Positions 22,621 through 33,776 of a DNA stretch of 64,000 nucleotides are shown here, piece by piece. Under the pieces are notes generated by a model. The model did not search any database, had not been told where the DNA came from, and saw nothing but the letters and a program-made list of their open reading frames with translations. The stretch covers positions 44,291,358 through 44,355,357 of the forward strand of contig CM019696.1 of NCBI GenBank assembly GCA_009760885.1. Direction: 5' to 3'. The translations under genes were made by a program, and so were the position numbers. This DNA is from Achatina immaculata (lineage: Eukaryota > Mollusca > Gastropoda > Stylommatophora > Achatinidae). Every line of letters begins with the position of its first letter. Within the stretch, counting starts at the first letter, position 1.

Positions 22621-23560
22621 CAAAGAGGAAAAAAGGAAAACAGGAAAGAAGAAAATAGGAAAGAAGAAAACAAGAAAGATGAAAACAGGAAAGAAGAAAA
22701 CAGCAAAATAAGATAAAAGGAAAGAAGGAAACAGGAAATAAGAAAACAGCAAAGAAAATAAGAAAGAAGAAGGCAGGAAAAGAAGAAAATAAGAAATGAG
22801 AAAACAGGAAAAGAGCAATATAGGAAAGAAGAAAACAGGAAAAGAAGAAAATAGGAAAGAAGAAAACAGGAAAAGAACAATATATGAAAGAAGAAAACAG
22901 GAAAAGAAGAAAATAGGAAAGAAGAAAACAGGAAATGAAGAAAATAGGAAAGAAGAAAACAGGAAAAAAAGAAATTAGGAAAGAAGAAAACAGGAAAAGA
23001 AGAAAATAGGAAAGAAGAAAACAGGAAAAGAAGAAAATAGGAAAGAAGAAAACAAGAAAAGAAGAATACAGGAAAGAAGAAAACAGGAAAAGAAGAAAAC
23101 AAAAAAAGAAGAAAATAGGAAAGAAGAAAACAGAAAAAAAGAAGAAAATAGCAAAGAAGAAGACAGGAAAAGAAGAATATAGAAAAGACCAAAACAGGAA
23201 AAGAATTAAATAGGAAAGAAGAAAACAGTAAAAGAAGAAAATAGGAAAGAAGAAAACAAGAAAAGAAGAAAATAGGAAAAAAGAAAACAGGAGAAGAAGA
23301 AAATAGGAAAAAAGAAAACAGGAAAAGAAGAAAATAGGAAAGAAGAAAACAGGAAGGGAAATAGGAAAGAATAAGGCAGGAAAAGAAGAAAATAGGAAAG
23401 AAGAAAACAGGAAAGAAGAAAACAGGAAAGAAGATGAAAGGAAAGAAGAAAACTGGAAGATAGGAAACAGGAAACAAAGAAAACAGGATGGGAAAAAACA
23501 GGAAAGAATAAAACATGAAAGAAGATAAAAGGAAAGAAGAAAACAGGAAATCAGAGAATG
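22621..23560. repeat. purine-only strand minisatellite, about 940 bp
   Basis: The plus strand is almost all A and G, built from AGGAAAGAAGAAAAC and AGGAAAAGAAGAAAAT blocks (about 31 bp together). Scattered C occurs mainly in ACAGG. The 298-codon minus-strand frame of Phe, Leu and Ser is repeat translation. Confidence 0.94.
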
Positions 23561-23785
23561 AGAGACATTGTGATCACTGACAGCTGCTGTAAACTCTCAT
23601 GCCTGGGGCCATATTCTTCTGTGTCCTTCTGTGTTTTAGTTTGTTTTTTTTCATGCATTATTGAATCGTGAGTGTCTTTTATGATAAATAACGAGAAGAA
23701 ATATTCAGTATCACCTAATGTTTGATATCACATATCACACATTATCTGAAACAGTATCGCGTAAAGTGCAATACATTCCCTACCT
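23561..23785. other. unique spacer
   Basis: Nothing recognised. Confidence 0.6.
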
Positions 23786-24290
23786 CAGTATCGGATATAA
23801 ACTGTTTTACATTAGCCTACTCAGTATCAAACATAAAGTATTTTACATTAGCCTACTCAGTATCAAACATAAAGTATTTTACATTAGCCTACTCAGTATC
23901 AAACATAAAGTATTTTACATTAGCCTACTCAGTATCAAACATAAAGTATTTTACATTAGCCTACTCTGTATCAAACATAAAGTATTTTACATTAGCCTAC
24001 TCAGTATCAAACATAAAGTATTTTACATTAGCCTACTCAGTATCAAACATAAAGTATTTTACATTAGCCAACTCAGTATTGAATATAACATATTTTACAT
24101 TAGCCTACTCAACATCGAATATAAAATATTTTACATTAGCCTACTCAACATCGAATATAAAATATTTTACATTAGCCTACTCAACATCGAATATAAAATA
24201 TTTTACATTAGCCTACTAGTTATCGGATATAAGGTATTTTACACTAGTATCGAATATAAAGTATTTTATATTAGCCTACTCGGTATCAGA
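23786..24290. repeat. 36-bp minisatellite, about 14 copies, left part
   Basis: Units contain GTATCAAACATAAAGTATTT and TACATTAGCCTACTCA; the right-hand copies carry ACATCGAATATAAAAT. Thirty-six is a multiple of three, giving 12-residue repeat frames. A related 36-37 bp array resumes at 26607. Confidence 0.95.
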
Positions 24291-24291
24291 G

Positions 24292-24716
24292 CTATACCAG
24301 TGGGAGTTTTACTCTTGGCACGTCCAAGACATGCTGGGAAGGTCTACGCGGGTAGGGGTCAGACGAGACTTGCACCCTGCTCCTCCAGGGTGGGGGTCGG
24401 AGCGTGGGGCCAATGACTCCATCTCCGTAAAAAAAAAAAAGTAGTGTTATGGGACAGAGAGAGAAGCCTCGAAGTTGGACGGATAAAAACGGATTACGGC
24501 CTTGCAACGTCAAAAATAATATGAGATTTGGAACATGGAATATAAGACGTTTATACTACACCAAGGGGTAGGCTAAGACAGAGATAGGAAGGCAATATAA
24601 AAGAAACTGGTGTCACCAACTGGAGAGAGAAGATTAGGAATAGAGCGGTAAGGAGGCGAACTTTATCTGCAGCAATGAGCCTTAATGGCTGAAGAAGAAG
24701 AAGAAGAAGAAGTAGC
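24292..24716 (+). mobile_element. short RTE-like element: 5' end fused to a 3' end
   Basis: After a GC-rich stretch and an A12 run, the sequence at about 24519 reads MRFGTWNIRRLYYTKG, the start of a LINE endonuclease domain. Within about 50 bp it changes into a LINE C-terminal-like reading (ETGVTNWREKIRNRAVRRRT) and a (GAA)n tail at about 24697-24712. Nearly the whole coding part is missing. It could be a deleted LINE copy or a non-autonomous derivative. Confidence 0.5.
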
Positions 24717-24806
24717 GGAACATGAATAAAAAGAACTATCACTGAACAGTAACACAACAGAAATGATGGTCGAGTCCAAAAAGAAATACGTATGTACCAG
24801 AATTAG

Positions 24807-24946
24807 ATTCATTCATTTGCATGTCCCTTGCGGAACTTTGCCTCCCTACCAGCACTCCTGTAGGCCTCTCCGATGTGAGCAAGATGGCCTGCAGATCGTC
24901 AACGATGTCTTGCAGCCATCTTCGTTTCGGTCTTCCTCTCTTTAGA
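24807..24946 (-). mobile_element. RTE-type LINE 3' end (second family)
   Basis: The minus-strand reading is KRGRPKRRWLQDIVDDLQA, then a diverged end. The tail (TGAA)n appears here as ATTCATTCATTTGCATG at the left edge. Only the last 140 bp are present. Confidence 0.8.
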
Positions 24947-25609
24947 TATACACCATGCAACACACATACCACCCAGGACGAAACATTACACCGCACTTCG
25001 GTACACGAACATGACCAGCTACAGTAGTAACAATTCACGTAAAACACAGCAGTTGGCACAGGTAACATAAAACCAATTTACTACAGGATTCCAGCACTTA
25101 TGAAATATAAACAAAGTTTAATGATGAATCCCGGTTTGTGACGAGTGTTGTAAATGAGCGTTGTGTGAACTGATGGAAACAAACTGAAACTGTCCGGGCG
25201 ATGACCATCCACACGGGACTGACACACTCAGACAACACTGAAACTGTCCGGGCGATGATCATCCACATGGGACTGACACACTCACTTCATATACACAGAA
25301 AACTCCAAGCTAACCTTAATCTAGAATCTCAACCATTGTCCAAAAAAAAAAGGGAGAAGGGTTGGCAATTAATTCACATGTATGACATGACAAAGTTCAT
25401 GACAATCTTTCATCTGAAAAGGACAAATCAACTACAACAAAAATTGTGCCCTAAAAAAGGACAAATTGACCACAACTACTACATGTTGCACTCTACAACA
25501 ATTTTTGTCCTGAAAAAGACAACCAAATACAAAACCTACATCATTAACCAAGCAGTAGAACAACCATTCCAGAACAAGACCAGTTCACTTTCCTATCTTT
25601 TCACATTTC
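24947..25609. other. unique spacer with one 54-bp duplication
   Basis: At 25186-25290 a segment beginning GAAACTGTCCGGGCGATGA is repeated 1.6 times at 54-bp spacing. The plus-strand frame at 25201-25638 (145 codons) matches nothing known. Confidence 0.55.
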
Positions 25610-26065
25610 CAACAGAACTCTCAACACACGTCCTATAAATCCAACATTTCCAACAGAAGTCTTAACACAATCAGTCCAACATTTCCAACAGAACTCTCAA
25701 CACAAGTCCTATAAATCCAACATTTCAAACAGAATTCTCAACACAAGTCCTATAAATCCAACATTTCAAACAAAAGTCTCAACACACGTCCTATCAGCCC
25801 AACATTTGAAACAGAAGTCTCAACACACGTCTTATCAGTAAAACCTATCAAACAGAACTCTCACCACACGTCCTATTGCTCCAACATCTCAAACAGAAAT
25901 CTCAACACACGTCCTATCAGTCAAATATCTCAGACAGAAATCTCAGCACACGTCGTATCAGTCCAACATCTCAGACAGAAATCTCTACGTCAGTCCTATC
26001 AGTCCAACATCTCAGATAGAAATCTCAATACATATCCTATGTGTCTAGCATTTCGGATAGAACTA
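25610..26065. repeat. 41-bp minisatellite, about 11 copies
   Basis: Units begin TCCTATCAGTCCAACATCTC or TCCTATAAATCCAACATTTC, then ACAGAAATCTCAACACA. Divergence between copies is high. Confidence 0.9.
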
Positions 26066-26204
26066 AATCATGTGTACACTCCGCCAGATCAGACCCCGTG
26101 ACTTACTAGCCAATCAGAACACGGAGATCTCTCTTCCCCGTGCTCGGTTAAACAAGACTTTTGACCATAATAAACAGGTGTCAATGATCCACATTCTGCA
26201 GCAG

Positions 26205-26602
26205 AATCAACGTTCTGTTACAAGTACTACCATGTGGAAGAGAATCATGGTCGCTAACAAAAATAAGAGCATCAGAGGCAAATAATAAGTGGTTCCTAGG
26301 AAGAATGTTAAAAATACTATGGACAGGGAAAATAACAAATGAAGAATAACTAAGGAAAGCCAATGAGAAACTAACATTACAGGGGAGACAGTCCATGTTT
26401 ATTGGCTATATAATGAAAAGGGGAAAGTTAGAAAAAAAAAACAGGAAAGGGAGAGGTAGACAAAGAGAGAAAATCTTTGATGGCTTGACAAACTGGCATG
26501 AGAGGAGCACAACAGCAGAGCTGATGAATAACATGAAAGATCGGACACTGTGGAGAGATACGGTTGCCAGCGTCTCCGGGCATGGCACATGATGATGACT
26601 TA
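26205..26602 (+). mobile_element. RTE-type LINE 3' end (first family)
   Basis: The reading runs RESWSLTKI, WFLGRMLKILWTGKITNEE, then FIGYIMKRGKLEK, RGRQREKIFDGLTNWHER, MKDRTLWRDTVASVSGHGT and a GATGATGA tail. It has an in-frame stop after NEE. The 36-bp array resumes directly after the tail, so this element forms the right edge of a composite insertion. Confidence 0.8.
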
Positions 26603-26606
26603 GCAT

Positions 26607-26838
26607 CGACTATAATGTATTTTACATTAGCTGACTCTGTATAAGATATAGAATATTTTACATTATCTGACTCTGTATAATATATAGAATATTTTACATT
26701 AGCTGACTCTGTATAAGATATAAAAGTAGTTTACATTAGCTGACTCTGTATAAGATATAAAAGTAGTTTACATTAGCTGACTCTGTATAAGATATAAAAG
26801 TAGTTTACATTAGCTGACTCTGTATAAGATATAAAGTA
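26607..26838. repeat. 36-37 bp minisatellite, about 6 copies, right part
   Basis: Units contain TTTACATTAGCTGACTCTG and TATAAGATATAAAAG. The order of words matches the array at 23786-24290, so the two are probably halves of one older array. Confidence 0.9.
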
Positions 26839-27717
26839 GATACCTTGCCCATTTTTTCACTTTGGCACGTCTTCACGTCTACCTTTCTACCTACTTTGTC
26901 CACAGAGTACTTTGACATCTGCCTTCCAGCCTACCTTGTTGACACAGTACTTTGACATGTATTGATATCTACCTTGCCCATATCTTTCTTCTACGGTGAA
27001 CGAGTTTTTCTCATCTTCTGTTCATCTTCTTGTCTGTCAACATTGAATGAGCGGATGCTCGTAAATATGAACCCGAAGAGACGGGAAAGACACTTCAGGA
27101 AAAAAAAAATGAATGAAACGAAGAAAAGAAACCAGCGGTACAGACACAAGAAACCAGGAACGAGCTTTCAGTCAGAGCGCCATCAGATCAGAGATAGCGC
27201 AGGGAAAAAAATGGCTGACAGGCATGAAAGAACTCTTGCTGACCGAAAACAGACACCAGAGTTGACGACAAGAGCTAGAGAAGCCGTGTCTCGGAGAAAG
27301 TACGAGAGAAAATGAGATATAATTGAAACATTTACGGGTAGAAACAAAACTCTCTTCATTTCTTTCCGTTTATGTTTTTCTTTAAAAAAGTCGCTTTAGA
27401 TTTGCCAGACGAGTAAGAAATGAGAGCAACTAACAGCCACGGAAGGCACTGGCTTGTGGATGCAGAAAAATGAAAGTTATGATCGTATATTTATTCATGA
27501 AATGCTCCAGGACATGGCATAGGAAAACTAGAGGCGCTGCTTCAATCTACGAAACGCAGCCCGCTTTAATAGACAGAGGTCTGGCTACAATCCAATTTTG
27601 CACTGGACAGCAAAATGAAGATTAGATTGGGCATTGAGAACATTCAGGCAAAATGTAAGAGGGTTTCTGAGTAATGGGCAGAAAAGTAAGGAAAGTTCCC
27701 CTAAACTGGAGATTATT
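26839..27717. other. unique spacer with an unassigned basic open frame
   Basis: The plus-strand frame at 26962-27315 (117 codons) is rich in Lys, Arg and Glu in its second half (for example MNPKRRERHFRKKKMNETKK). No homolog comes to mind. A short spaced repeat about the word TACTTTGACAT lies near 26910-26965. Confidence 0.5.
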
Positions 27718-27730
27718 ATTTGTCTGTCTA

Positions 27731-27761
<31 letters not shown>

Positions 27762-27888
27762 GTCTGTCTATCTATCTGTCTGTCTGTCTGTCTATCTGTC
27801 TGTCTATCTATCTGTCTGTCTATCTATCTGTCTGTCTGTCTGTCTCTGTCTATCTATCTGTCTGTCTGTCTATCTATGTGTCTTTCAT
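27718..27888. repeat. (TCTG)n/(TCTA)n microsatellite
   Basis: Alternating TGTC and TATC runs. Open frames through it are repeat translations. Confidence 0.97.
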
Positions 27889-27984
27889 CAAGTACGAAAT
27901 TCTGTCTGTATGACGCAGACTAAAGTGTAACTCGTTCATTGATTTTTGGTAGTGCGTCTCTAAACATAAGGGAAAGCTGTTACA

Positions 27985-28412
27985 ACTTACGACCAACATG
28001 TTACAACAACCTATGTCCAACATGTTACAACAACCTACGACCAACATGTTATAACAACCTACGACCAACATGTTATAACAACCTACGACCAACATGTTAT
28101 AACAACCTACGACCAACATGTTATAACAACCTACGACCAACATGTTATAACAACCTACGACCAACATATTACAACAACCTACGACCAACATGTTATAACA
28201 ACCTACGACCAACATGTTACAACAACCTACGACCAACATGTTACAACAACCTATGACCAACATGTTACAACAACCTATGATCAGCATGTTACAACAACCT
28301 ATGACCAACATGTTACAACAACCTATGACCAACATGTTACAACAACCTACGACCAACATGTTACAACAACCTATGACCAACATGTTACAACAACCTATGA
28401 CCAGCATGTTCT
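27985..28412. repeat. 24-bp minisatellite, about 18 copies, left part
   Basis: The unit starts CCTACGACCAACATGTTATA and ends ACAA. A block of TTATAA-type units sits between TTACAA-type units. The 24-bp length gives 8-residue repeat frames on both strands, including a 177-codon minus-strand frame. Confidence 0.96.
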
Positions 28413-28545
28413 TATAGCCTATATCTCTTATATCCTTCCCGTGCCGTTAAACGTCACATAGGGCTCGCAAGGTAGTTCGCCAATTTTTCCTGTCTTCGGC
28501 GAGTCTTTCAACCTCATCAAGGGATTTTATGCCTGTTAATTTGGC
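28413..28545 (-). mobile_element. LINE 3' end (third family) inside the 24-bp array
   Basis: The minus-strand reading is AKLTGIKSLDEVERLAEDRK, NWRTTLRALC and a stop, followed by ACGGCACGGGAAGGATATAA and a decayed ATATAAG tail. It closely matches the last 130 bp of the element at 16309-16773. Both edges sit in ACATGT-like words of the host array. Confidence 0.85.
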
Positions 28546-28547
28546 CA

Positions 28548-28807
28548 CATGTAACAACAACCTTTAGCCAACATGTTACAACAACTTATAACAAACATGT
28601 TGCAACAACTTACGGTCAACATGTTACAACAACTTATGGCCAACATTTTACAACAACTTATAACCAACATGTTGCAACAACTTACGGTCAACATGTTACA
28701 ACAACTTACGGTCAACATTTTACAACAACTTATAATCAACATGTTGCAACAACTTACGGTCAACATGTTACAACAACTTATGGCCAACATTTTACAACAA
28801 CTTATGG
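28548..28807. repeat. 24-bp minisatellite, right part, with a 72-bp higher-order repeat
   Basis: Three unit types follow each other in order: CTTATAACCAACATGTTG, CTTACGGTCAACATGTTA and CTTATGGCCAACATTTTA, each plus CAACAA. The trio repeats three times (72 bp); only one unit, in the second trio, is a hybrid. Confidence 0.95.
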
Positions 28808-29376
28808 GGGCTTCAAGAAGAATCACAGCAGATAAAAACTTAGCGGGTAATTGGGGGTTTTGTACCAGCTTTGGTCAGTACTTTCTGTGGTGACAGAGAA
28901 CACTCGGGAATTCCAGCCGATGCTGTGGTGACGGAAGACACCCGAGACTTTCAAAGGCACCGCGTAGCACTTGTAGCAGCTTGAAATTATGAACATTTTT
29001 TTATGCTGGATTTTCAAAGCAGAGACATCACTTCTGGTTTTTCTTTCCTGTCGGTCAGTTTATCTCTCTCTTCTTTTTCCATACTAAATATGTCCATGTT
29101 CCTGTCATCTACGACATGAGGATATTATCAGCTTGATGACATGACTATATTAACAATTTCTTGATCTGACATTATTTTCATTTTAAGAATATTATCAGCT
29201 TGATTATCTGACATTATTGTCACTTTAATGACATGAAAATGTTATGAGTTTGATGACATGAGAACACTGTCAATTTGTTGACATCGCTGTTTGTGCCAGT
29301 TTCTCCGGTGATATTTCTTTTTTTTAGTTTTTACATCTGCCTTTCTGAAAACGTCTCGGGCGGGTAGTCGTTTACT
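28808..29376. other. unique spacer
   Basis: Near 28886-28950 an imperfect doubled stretch (GTGGTGACAGAGAACACTCG and a similar copy) is seen. Degenerate phrases around TTGATGACATGA recur at 29110-29280. No gene. Confidence 0.5.
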
Positions 29377-29473
29377 CTGCCTTCCCTCCTACTCCCTGCC
29401 TTCCCTCCTACTCCCTGCCTTCCCTCCTACTCCCTGCCTGCCCTCCTTCTCCCTGCCTGCCCTCCTACTCCCT
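29377..29473. repeat. 19-bp minisatellite, 5 copies
   Basis: The unit is CTGCCTTCCCTCCTACTCC with two variant copies. Confidence 0.95.
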
Positions 29474-29814
29474 GGACTTACTCATTTCAAGCAATTTTCC
29501 GGTATAGATTTCCACAAAGCAAGCAGGAAGAGTTCGTGTATCCAGTCCCGTGGCTGTAATATCACCGGAACGTAGAATCACTTTTCTTCCCAGCGATGTC
29601 AATGGAAGCAATCTCTCCGGTAGATTCTTCACAAATTGTGAATGTTCACGAAGCTGAAAAACGTGCTTCTAGCCCCTGGTATGTGCGCGGACAGCTTTGA
29701 TGATGGGGAGATGGAGACAGTTTGCTACGAGAACATCACGCGTCATTGCGTCAGAGTAGACGCAGAAGATCACAGTTTGGGGGCCTTAATGACCCCAGAT
29801 CCCAACTTTATGTC
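29474..29814. other. unique sequence with a possible exon-like frame
   Basis: The plus-strand frame at 29642-29905 (87 codons) has mixed, non-repetitive composition and could be a gene fragment, but I recognise no domain. Its last third runs into the duplicated unit that follows. Confidence 0.35.
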
Positions 29815-29925
29815 CCTGATTGATGGTGGAGGTCCTGTTTGGGGGTTGGGGAAGGATGAATCAGTTGAAAGCTGTAAAGAAGAGATTATTGTCAGGTCGA
29901 GATAAACACTTGGTTAAAAGCACTG

Positions 29926-29971
<46 letters not shown>

Positions 29972-31558
29972 CGTCCAACCCGCTCGTTTGTTGTTTTTTA
30001 AATCTGTTTTCGTGTCTCCGATCTTGTCCAGAAATAAAGTTATATTTTCTTATATATGTGCGTCACGGCTTTTCTCTGTCTACAAACCAGCATGTTTCTA
30101 CAGCACAACAAAAGCAGCCATTCACTGTTTATCTCTCTATCACCTCTCACACACTTATTTTCTTCTTTCCCCACAGACAAAAACAAACAAATGAAAGACG
30201 AACTTCCTAGCAACACTTCATCTCTTGCCAGCTCCTACCCTCTTATTACTAGTATTTATTTTGTCCGAGTTCTAGGCCCACGTGACTTACATAAAGTGCG
30301 TCCGTTTTCAGAACCGGCACGCGTATCGTAAATCGCCCATGGCGCTGAACGTAATAAAATTGTCCAAGAATTTGACCTGAAAGTTCTTTCCTTCAAAGTT
30401 GTGTAAATATTCATTTTTCTAGCCATGCAGAGCTATCGACAAGCGACAGTCTCATCTGGAAGACGGAAAGCAAACATTGGAGACTTTGTCTATTTGAGTT
30501 GCACCATACGTTCTACACGGGCGGAGTCCTTTTTGTGAAAGTTAAACTGATGATTAAACAAAGATAGCCCTCTCTCCGAGGTTTCTCACTTTTTTTTTCT
30601 GAAACGACGCCAGCTGTGGCCTTAAATGTCTATAGTCTGACATAGCAAAGAGTTAAACAATCAGTCAGTCATTTGCATGTCCCTTGAGAACTTTGCTTCC
30701 CTAGTTGCTGTCTTGTAGGCCTCTCGGTTCTAAGCAAGATGCCTTGCTGCTGTTACATCCATTTGCAGATTATCAACGATGTCTTGCAGTCATCTTCGCT
30801 TTGGTCTTCCTCTCTTTCTTTTACCCATTATGAACCCTTCCAAGAAGGTCTTCTCTAAATTCTCATGAAGTTTAATGTGTCCAAAATATTTACGTTTTCC
30901 TTGTTTAATCGTCTTTACTAGCCAGCCTTCTTCAATATTATGTTCTTTTAGAATGGATATTTGTTTTTGCCACTGTTATTTGAAAAACTCTTCTGTACCA
31001 TTTATATTCAAAGGGATTTCTGTGTTTCTCAATTGTTTTGTTAAGTGTCCAGTTTCTCACAGGCATGTATTGCAATGGGAAAGATAAAAATCTTATTTTT
31101 GTAGCTCTGTCTGCTCCTCTCCACAGATTCTTTAGTTGTTTTACTTTCTGAAGAGCGATAGATGTCCTCCTTTTAATTTCCCTCATTGTATCTCCATTAT
31201 TAGTTAGCAGTGATCCAAGATATTCAAGACTCTCCACTTCTTCCAATTTTTCCACATTGATACATATTTCAGCTGCCTTATTTGTGTTGTCAGTTGTCAT
31301 CAATTTAGTTTTCTTCGCATTAAGATAGAGGTTTTGCTATTCACTATTCTTACGGACTGACATAATTAGTTTTTCCATATCTTTTTGTGTTGTGGACAGT
31401 AATACTGTGTCATCAACATATCTAATCTCTGGTATTTCATAACCTCCAACTGTTATGGCATCGTAATATTCTTTGTCTATATTCCTCATATTTTCAGTAT
31501 ACAAGTTAAATAAGTAATTTGACAATATGCACCCCTGACGGACCCCTTGTTTTATATC
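29815..31558. repeat. 1744-bp tandem duplication, copy 1
   Basis: The unit starts at CCTGATTGATGGTGGAGG and contains a (CTGT)n run (about 29926-29970), about 700 bp of unassigned sequence and the 3' part of an RTE LINE on the minus strand. Every frame inside matches copy 2 residue for residue. The junction at about 31551-31558 joins the middle of the LINE to the unit's left end at an 8-bp word (TTTATRTC, one mismatch) shared by both sides. Confidence 0.95.
30659..31558 (-). mobile_element. RTE-type LINE 3' part (second family), cut by the duplication junction
   Basis: Minus-strand readings: GVRQGCILSNYLFNLYTENM, IRYVDDTVLLSTTQKDMEK (catalytic YVDD), LEEVESLEYLGSLLTNNGD, NLWRGADRATKIRFL, YFGHIKLHENLEKTF, GKRKRGRPK, then a (GACT)n tail at the left edge. 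Stops separate these blocks. The 5' side stops at the duplication junction and so is artificial; the fuller version is at 32403-33440. Confidence 0.88.
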
Positions 31559-31669
31559 CCTGATTGATGGTGGAGGTCCTGTTTGGGGGTTGGGGAAGGA
31601 TGAATCAGTTGAAAGCTGTAAAGAAGAGATTATTGTCAGGTCGAGATAAACACTTGGTTAAAAGCACTG

Positions 31670-31715
<46 letters not shown>

Positions 31716-33302
31716 CGTCCAACCCGCTCGTTTGTTGTTTTTTAAATCTGTTTTCGTGTCTCCGATCTTGTCCAGAAATAAAGTTATATTTTCTTATATA
31801 TGTGCGTCACGGCTTTTCTCTGTCTACAAACCAGCATGTTTCTACAGCACAACAAAAGCAGCCATTCACTGTTTATCTCTCTATCACCTCTCACACACTT
31901 ATTTTCTTCTTTCCCCACAGACAAAAACAAACAAATGAAAGACGAACTTCCTAGCAACACTTCATCTCTTGCCAGCTCCTACCCTCTTATTACTAGTATT
32001 TATTTTGTCCGAGTTCTAGGCCCACGTGACTTACATAAAGTGCGTCCGTTTTCAGAACCGGCACGCGTATCGTAAATCGCCCATGGCGCTGAACGTAATA
32101 AAATTGTCCAAGAATTTGACCTGAAAGTTCTTTCCTTCAAAGTTGTGTAAATATTCATTTTTCTAGCCATGCAGAGCTATCGACAAGCGACAGTCTCATC
32201 TGGAAGACGGAAAGCAAACATTGGAGACTTTGTCTATTTGAGTTGCACCATACGTTCTACACGGGCGGAGTCCTTTTTGTGAAAGTTAAACTGATGATTA
32301 AACAAAGATAGCCCTCTCTCCGAGGTTTCTCACTTTTTTTTTCTGAAACGACGCCAGCTGTGGCCTTAAATGTCTATAGTCTGACATAGCAAAGAGTTAA
32401 ACAATCAGTCAGTCATTTGCATGTCCCTTGAGAACTTTGCTTCCCTAGTTGCTGTCTTGTAGGCCTCTCGGTTCTAAGCAAGATGCCTTGCTGCTGTTAC
32501 ATCCATTTGCAGATTATCAACGATGTCTTGCAGTCATCTTCGCTTTGGTCTTCCTCTCTTTCTTTTACCCATTATGAACCCTTCCAAGAAGGTCTTCTCT
32601 AAATTCTCATGAAGTTTAATGTGTCCAAAATATTTACGTTTTCCTTGTTTAATCGTCTTTACTAGCCAGCCTTCTTCAATATTATGTTCTTTTAGAATGG
32701 ATATTTGTTTTTGCCACTGTTATTTGAAAAACTCTTCTGTACCATTTATATTCAAAGGGATTTCTGTGTTTCTCAATTGTTTTGTTAAGTGTCCAGTTTC
32801 TCACAGGCATGTATTGCAATGGGAAAGATAAAAATCTTATTTTTGTAGCTCTGTCTGCTCCTCTCCACAGATTCTTTAGTTGTTTTACTTTCTGAAGAGC
32901 GATAGATGTCCTCCTTTTAATTTCCCTCATTGTATCTCCATTATTAGTTAGCAGTGATCCAAGATATTCAAGACTCTCCACTTCTTCCAATTTTTCCACA
33001 TTGATACATATTTCAGCTGCCTTATTTGTGTTGTCAGTTGTCATCAATTTAGTTTTCTTCGCATTAAGATAGAGGTTTTGCTATTCACTATTCTTACGGA
33101 CTGACATAATTAGTTTTTCCATATCTTTTTGTGTTGTGGACAGTAATACTGTGTCATCAACATATCTAATCTCTGGTATTTCATAACCTCCAACTGTTAT
33201 GGCATCGTAATATTCTTTGTCTATATTCCTCATATTTTCAGTATACAAGTTAAATAAGTAATTTGACAATATGCACCCCTGACGGACCCCTTGTTTTATA
33301 TC
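31559..33302. repeat. 1744-bp tandem duplication, copy 2
   Basis: The second copy, with no difference found by eye at the protein level and none noticed in the DNA. Its LINE continues past the unit end to about 33440, so the right flank is the ancestral one. Confidence 0.95.
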
Positions 33303-33440
33303 AAACCAAGTTGTTGTTTCACCATTTATTCTTACTGCTGCTTGTTGGTCTAGATACAGCAGTGATGTTAATTGTATCAAATGTATTGGAAATCCCATTT
33401 TTTCCATCATTTCCCAAAGTTTTTGGTGTTTTACACAATC
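32403..33440 (-). mobile_element. RTE-type LINE, 5'-truncated (second family)
   Basis: It starts inside RT motif A (FDCVKHQKLWEMMEKMGFP), continues with [29 protein letters not shown], the YVDD motif, the thumb region and the C-terminal KRKRGRPK segment, and ends in a (GACT)n tail. Stops fall after MSVRKNSE and near HSKRT. Endonuclease and RT fingers are absent. Confidence 0.88.
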
Positions 33441-33569
33441 AAATAGTTTTTTTAATAATCTATACACGATAAATATCTATATTTATCAACAATAAAGTGC
33501 CCGCAACAAAGTGGCCACAATAAAATGCCCACAATAAAGCGATATCAAAGCTGCGACTGGTCACACTGA

Positions 33570-33776
33570 CATCCGACATGAAGGCATCGACAAAATCTCA
33601 GACACAGACATGAAGGCATCGACAAAATCTCAGACACACGCATGAAGACATCGACAAAATCACAGACACAGACATGAAGACATCGACAAAATCTCAGACA
33701 CAGACATGAAGACATCGACAAAATCTCAGACACAGACATTAAGACATCGACATAATCTCAGACACAGACATGAAGT
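33570..33776. repeat. 32-bp minisatellite, about 6 copies
   Basis: Units begin GACATGAAGACATCGACAAA and end ATCTCAGACACA. The right edge is cut by a Penelope-like element. Confidence 0.95.

Noticed and set aside
22620..23516. 298-codon Phe/Leu-rich membrane-like protein on the minus strand
   Set aside because: It is the translated homopyrimidine tract; apparent membrane segments are a composition effect.
26962..27315. 117-codon basic frame as a gene
   Set aside because: Lys/Arg/Glu-rich frames arise easily in AG-rich DNA, and no similarity is recognised.
27874..28412. 177-codon minus-strand Cys-rich repeat protein (NMLVVGCC)
   Set aside because: It is a product of the 24-bp unit length; the LINE insertion and sibling arrays give the same effect.
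29642..29905. 87-codon frame as a host exon
   Set aside because: Composition is plausible, but no domain, splice context or neighbouring exon could be supported.
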